Under the pieces are notes generated by a model. The model saw nothing but the letters and a program-made list of their open reading frames with translations. It did not search any database and was not told the origin of the DNA. From Mastigias papua (lineage: Eukaryota > Cnidaria > Scyphozoa > Rhizostomeae > Mastigiidae), in NCBI GenBank assembly GCA_964019165.1, contig OZ025287.1:6380844-6444843 (forward strand): a DNA stretch of 64,000 nucleotides. Direction: 5' to 3'. Shown in pieces: positions 59,878 to 64,000 of this stretch. The position numbers and the translations under genes were made by a program. The stretch's first letter is position 1. Each line of letters starts with the position of its first letter.

Positions 59878-60927
59878 CTAATGATCTGCATATCTGACGT
59901 TAAGTCCCTCAGGTATAATGCTCTGTAGTCTAAACTGCCAGAATCCCTCCTTATGTCTAGAAACTCCAAATACCCTATCTATAATTTGAAAACTAACATC
60001 CTCTAAAAATCCATGATGATTGGCTTCTGTAAAATGTCTAAACAACTCTGCCTGCGTCACTGCTACTCCACTAGAAAACTTCCTACTAGATGACTTATAA
60101 TTGTTAAACCTGGCTCTAAATGATGTAAAGGTGCTACCTACATACTGCTTGCCACATACTTTACAGCCTAATAAATACACTACCCCTGAAGAATCGCAAT
60201 TAAAATCACTATTTATATCATACTCCCTACCTGAAACATTACATCTAAACCCACTACCCTCTGACATATAACTGCAAACTTGACATCGCGCTTTACCACA
60301 CCTAAAACAACCCCTAACTCCTTCTGTCCGAATCTTAGGAAGCTTAGCTCTAACTAGATTATCCTTCAAGTTTGGTGCCCGTCTGAAGACCACAAGAGGG
60401 TGCTCTTTAAAGGCCATCCTGTGTTCTTCAGACGCTTCTAACATGGTATGGAGTTTCCTAATTATGCCCCTAAGCTCATTAAGTGCTGGATGGAATGTAA
60501 CTACTAATGGAACCTGATCCTTTCTCTTGTCATTACATCTACCTTCCTGGTTAAAAAGTCTTTCTCTGTCTAAACTACTAGCACGAACTATCTGCTCCCT
60601 AACGAAATCCTCCTTATAACCCCTATCTACTAACCAACTCACTAACTCCTCCGACCTCTTTCTGAACTTCTTCTCATCTGAACAAATTCTTCTAATTCTA
60701 AGAGCCTGTCCATATGGGATTGCTTTTTTGACGTGCCATGGGTGACAAGAGCTCCTCTGCAAATACTGGTGTGTATCAGTAGATTTGCAGTAGAGATCTG
60801 TCTCCAAGGCCCGTCCCTTTCTACTTACTAAAACATCCAAATAACTGACACTATCCCTTGATTTCTCTGTTGTAAACTTTATTGTTTGATGATAACTATT
60901 AATATACTCTACAAAACTACATAACAT
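59878..60927 (-). CDS. PLE-C partial protein, left arm: RT thumb and GIY-YIG endonuclease
   Basis: 349 codons without a stop. Residues 1-150 are the end of a PLE reverse transcriptase (IKFTTEKSRDSVSYLDVLVS, STDTHQYLQRSSCHPWHVKK, EELVSWLVDRGYKEDFV). Next comes a Cys cluster GCFRCGKARCQVCSYM, then the nuclease SSGVVYLLGCKVCGKQYVGS, FTSFRARFNNYK, AELFRHFTEANHHGF. YL and YVG motifs, catalytic Arg and the His region are intact. The RT palm is missing because the copy is truncated at the palindrome centre; the Met at 60927 is just the first in the truncated frame. It probably encodes no functional element alone. Confidence 0.8.
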   Translation of the reverse strand: MLCSFVEYINSYHQTIKFTTEKSRDSVSYLDVLVSRKGRALETDLYCKSTDTHQYLQRSSCHPWHVKKAIPYGQALRIRRICSDEKKFRKRSEELVSWLVDRGYKEDFVREQIVRASSLDRERLFNQEGRCNDKRKDQVPLVVTFHPALNELRGIIRKLHTMLEASEEHRMAFKEHPLVVFRRAPNLKDNLVRAKLPKIRTEGVRGCFRCGKARCQVCSYMSEGSGFRCNVSGREYDINSDFNCDSSGVVYLLGCKVCGKQYVGSTFTSFRARFNNYKSSSRKFSSGVAVTQAELFRHFTEANHHGFLEDVSFQIIDRVFGVSRHKEGFWQFRLQSIIPEGLNVRYADH

Positions 60928-60938
60928 GGCGAGGAAAA

Positions 60939-61986
60939 GTTATGTAGTTTTGTAGAGTATATTAATAGTTATCATCAAACAATAAAGTTTACAACAGAGA
61001 AATCAAGGGATAGTGTCAGTTATTTGGATGTTTTAGTAAGTAGAAAGGGACGGGCCTTGGAGACAGATCTCTACTGCAAATCTACTGATACACACCAGTA
61101 TTTGCAGAGGAGCTCTTGTCACCCATGGCACGTCAAAAAAGCAATCCCATATGGACAGGCTCTTAGAATTAGAAGAATTTGTTCAGATGAGAAGAAGTTC
61201 AGAAAGAGGTCGGAGGAGTTAGTGAGTTGGTTAGTAGATAGGGGTTATAAGGAGGATTTCGTTAGGGAGCAGATAGTTCGTGCTAGTAGTTTAGACAGAG
61301 AAAGACTTTTTAACCAGGAAGGTAGATGTAATGACAAGAGAAAGGATCAGGTTCCATTAGTAGTTACATTCCATCCAGCACTTAATGAGCTTAGGGGCAT
61401 AATTAGGAAACTCCATACCATGTTAGAAGCGTCTGAAGAACACAGGATGGCCTTTAAAGAGCACCCTCTTGTGGTCTTCAGACGGGCACCAAACTTGAAG
61501 GATAATCTAGTTAGAGCTAAGCTTCCTAAGATTCGGACAGAAGGAGTTAGGGGTTGTTTTAGGTGTGGTAAAGCGCGATGTCAAGTTTGCAGTTATATGT
61601 CAGAGGGTAGTGGGTTTAGATGTAATGTTTCAGGTAGGGAGTATGATATAAATAGTGATTTTAATTGCGATTCTTCAGGGGTAGTGTATTTATTAGGCTG
61701 TAAAGTATGTGGCAAGCAGTATGTAGGTAGCACCTTTACATCATTTAGAGCCAGGTTTAACAATTATAAGTCATCTAGTAGGAAGTTTTCTAGTGGAGTA
61801 GCAGTGACGCAGGCAGAGTTGTTTAGACATTTTACAGAAGCCAATCATCATGGATTTTTAGAGGATGTTAGTTTTCAAATTATAGATAGGGTATTTGGAG
61901 TTTCTAGACATAAGGAGGGATTCTGGCAGTTTAGACTACAGAGCTTTATACCTGAGGGACTTAACGTCAGATATGCAGATCATTAG
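60939..61986 (+). CDS. PLE-C partial protein, right arm (mirror of the left)
   Basis: Same frame in mirror image. It is open from the palindrome edge; the first codon read as Met is at 61024 (a TTG; the residue is Leu in the left copy). The sequence equals the left-arm protein except for one Phe in place of Ile near the end (LQSFIPEGLNVRY). The left copy gains its initial Met from the spacer base composition, which the right arm lacks. The near-identity implies very recent formation or gene conversion. Confidence 0.8.
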
Positions 61987-62261
61987 CAATCCCCTATGCA
62001 CTTTCCTAGCGTTAATTGCTTCTTTTGTCCATTTTGCGTCTATCCAGCATCTATTCTTCTTTTCTTCACACTTCTCGCACTCTTTGCATCACCTTATATG
62101 CTCTATATTATCCTCCTTTGTTTCTTACTTCACAGCTTCGGCCCTCCCCATATAATGTATTCTTAATTTTTCATGAGGTGTTAATAGGTAGGTCCCCCTT
62201 AGGTAATATCAATTGTGACCCCATTGTTATGTAGGTAATTTAAGCAGGCCCAATGTCATTG

Positions 62262-62305
62262 TAAGTTTAGTACTGATGAAGATTTTGATCGAAACGTTTA
62301 CTTAA
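62262..62305 (+). ncRNA. Hammerhead-like core, palindrome right arm
   Basis: CTGATGA (62273-62279), stem II GATTTTGATC (62281-62290), GAAA (62291-62294), CGTTTACTT. The core boxes match the consensus; stem III AAACGTTT is self-complementary; stem I is weak. Confidence 0.55.
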
Positions 62306-62326
62306 AGGATAGTATATTTGTGGTTT

Positions 62327-62435
<109 letters not shown>

Positions 62436-62514
62436 TTCAACCTTTTAATGTTTCAACTATTATTTTTCTGACTTGACTGGGTGTGTCCTGTATGTCTTAT
62501 TTTATCTTTATTAG

Positions 62515-62663
62515 GTGGACGGAAGCCAAATAGTACTGGCTTTGGCTTTGGAAAGCAAGGGTACAAGATTGGAATGTATAAAGATGATAGTGAGACAGAA
62601 GATGACTTTAACAACCCTTTATTAAATAAAGCAGGATTCTCACAGCGACAGTCAGATAGAGAG
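62515..62663 (+). CDS. Host gene exon (b)
   Basis: 149 bases between the acceptor TTTATTAG and the donor GTTAGTG. It encodes GRKPNSTGFGFGKQGYKIGM, then YKDDSETEDDFNNPLLNKAG and FSQRQSDRE: a Gly-rich, then acidic, low-complexity segment typical of cytosolic or vesicle-associated host proteins. It starts with GT, completing the codon left by exon (a), and ends in phase 0. The strongest exon of the chain; the family is not recognised. Confidence 0.65.
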
Positions 62664-63387
62664 GTTAGTGTTGAAACCTATTACAATGTGTTTTTTTGAC
62701 AAATCTTAGTCTAGAAATCTTTCATCTCTTTGTATGAAGGATATAAGATATACTCCTCTACGCCATAGTCTCTTGGTTATTTGCACAGGTAACTGTTGTT
62801 GAATTGTGCATCTTTTGGCAATAAACTTTTGAAATATTTGAGCTGACGAGTGTATGCGCTGTATATATTTGTATTGTGAGTTACTCTGTTAATTCCTTGA
62901 CGTAATACTTAACTAGAAATACTCTTCAGATCAGATTAAATCATTGATTACTTAGGACCACACAGGATCCCAAAGGTGCTTCCTGTGTGCTCCTAAGTAA
63001 TAAATGATTTAATCTGATTCATTGATTACTAGTGGTGCATTACTTCAGCTGAAGTATGAGCGCTCCAAGTGCCTATTAGTGTGAAGTAAGGAGCATTTGG
63101 GAAATGTTTGCTCCTATTATGGTTAGATACAGTTGTTGCTGAAACTGCGCATTCTACTTACCTGGGCGTGATTCTGCTGAGATATCATGGCAGTTTTTGA
63201 AATTAACTGGTTCTTTAAAGACAGAATGAATGAATAGCATACTAAATGAAATTACTAACAGAGCTCTTAAGAGTTATATTATGTATTGTCATTCATCTAT
63301 TTTGAGTCACATAAAGCCAGCACACTCAGTGCTAGCTTTTTTTTACCACGTAGCCTCAGCCACATAAAATGCTTCTGTCTTTTTTAG

Positions 63388-63433
63388 ATAAGTCAACAAA
63401 TGTCCCAATTAAATATGTATGGAAATCCACCAG
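63388..63433 (+). CDS. Host gene exon (c), 46-base small exon
   Basis: Acceptor CTTTTTTAG, donor GTATGTAG. In phase 0 after exon (b) it reads ISQQMSQLNMYGNPP plus one base. The Gln/Asn/Ser/Pro composition continues the style of exon (b). Confidence 0.55.
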
Positions 63434-63780
63434 GTATGTAGGTTCAGACTCTGTTATATCTGTATATTATGGGTTGGATTACAATTCATATGTACTTGAT
63501 TTGAGATACTTCTCATTTACCACTTTCTATCGAAGTAACAGGCTAGATGTTGTAGATGATTTTATATATAGTATATACCCATAAATTGAAATGAACGAGA
63601 AACTGGAAGGTTGAGGAATTTGATGTTGTTTGATTTTGATTTGCAAATATTTTTGAAGACCTTGATTCTTCCAGACAGTTGATTGTACTTTTGAAGTACA
63701 CTTTGTGATTGTGACAGTGTAGTGTTTGATTTAGTTACTAAATTCGTCTGAAATGTGATGTTGGATTCGTACTATCTTAG

Positions 63781-63825
63781 ATTCAAGATCAGGTACTTGG
63801 AACGGTGCAGGACAGACATTTGATG
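63781..63825 (+). CDS. Host gene exon (d), 45-base small exon
   Basis: Acceptor ACTATCTTAG, donor GTAAGCAA. With the one base carried over from exon (c) it reads D-SRSGTWNGAGQTFD and ends with one base of the next codon. The gene continues beyond the window. Confidence 0.55.
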
Positions 63826-64000
63826 GTAAGCAACCTCCTTGTTACTTAGATGCCATCTCTTATGTTTATAAGAAGGAGGGTAGTGTTAGAGCCTTTCTTC
63901 ATAATCAACTATAGAGGTATAGTTTGAACAACAATTTTGAGGTTTATCTCTATGATTAGGGCTGGTTTATCAAATGCAGTGCATTTTTTTACGCCAGTTT

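Overview
The window is eukaryotic and almost certainly from an invertebrate animal genome. It is AT-rich and intron-bearing, and transposable elements dominate it. I cannot name the species. Penelope-like elements (PLEs) with GIY-YIG endonucleases, CR1/L2-like LINEs with an SGNH-esterase ORF1, hAT remnants, a tRNA-derived SINE and a HET-like host gene together suggest a marine invertebrate.

Layout. 1-1.27 kb is a long foldback element with a second element nested in it. 1.27-5.8 kb holds nothing recognisable. 5.8-9.0 kb is a nest: a LINE ORF2 fragment with a 2A-like motif, split by a MITE with a perfect 8-bp target duplication, followed by hAT remnants and a Ty1/copia 3' end on the minus strand. 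9.0-10.6 kb holds a PLE (family A) and a miniature palindromic PLE (family C) between (TA)n arrays. 11.3-12.6 kb is a miniature LTR element (TRIM). 13.9-16.3 kb has decayed gene and LINE fragments. 17.9-20.7 kb has a protease-like fragment, PLE family B, PLE family A again and a LINE scrap. 22-28 kb has a PLE family D fragment, an old 0.9-kb direct repeat and a decayed conserved gene. 28-31 kb has MITEs and two short PLE-A units with target-site duplications. 33.1-35.1 kb is a two-exon host gene with a HET-like domain. 36.7-41.6 kb is a nearly complete LINE with ORF1 open and ORF2 broken. 43-49.5 kb has MITEs, another dead LINE and a SINE inside a TIR element. 49.5-64 kb looks like a host gene: a possible promoter and first exon near 49.6-49.9 kb, then four phase-compatible exons at 57.8, 62.5, 63.4 and 63.8 kb. 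Its introns hold a PLE-D inverted unit, PLE-E, and three PLE-C copies, two of which form a 1.4-kb-arm near-perfect palindrome.

The main observation is one recurring architecture. At least four PLE families here (A, B, C, E) carry hammerhead-ribozyme cores (CTGANGA, stem II, GAAA) near their 3' ends, and a degenerate one is visible in family D. The sequence at the stem III position is usually self-complementary (AAAAGCTTTT, ACAAGCTTGT, ACATGT, AAACGTTT), as expected for ribozymes that act as dimers. Units are repeatedly arranged as inverted pairs with ribozyme ends pointing outward, and they sit against (TA)n arrays. Two short units without any coding sequence have their own 12-bp and 9-bp target duplications, so they appear to be mobilised in trans like animal retrozymes. 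The family C palindrome occurs twice, once with coding sequence and once without, with the same asymmetric tail, which suggests that the palindrome itself is an insertion form.
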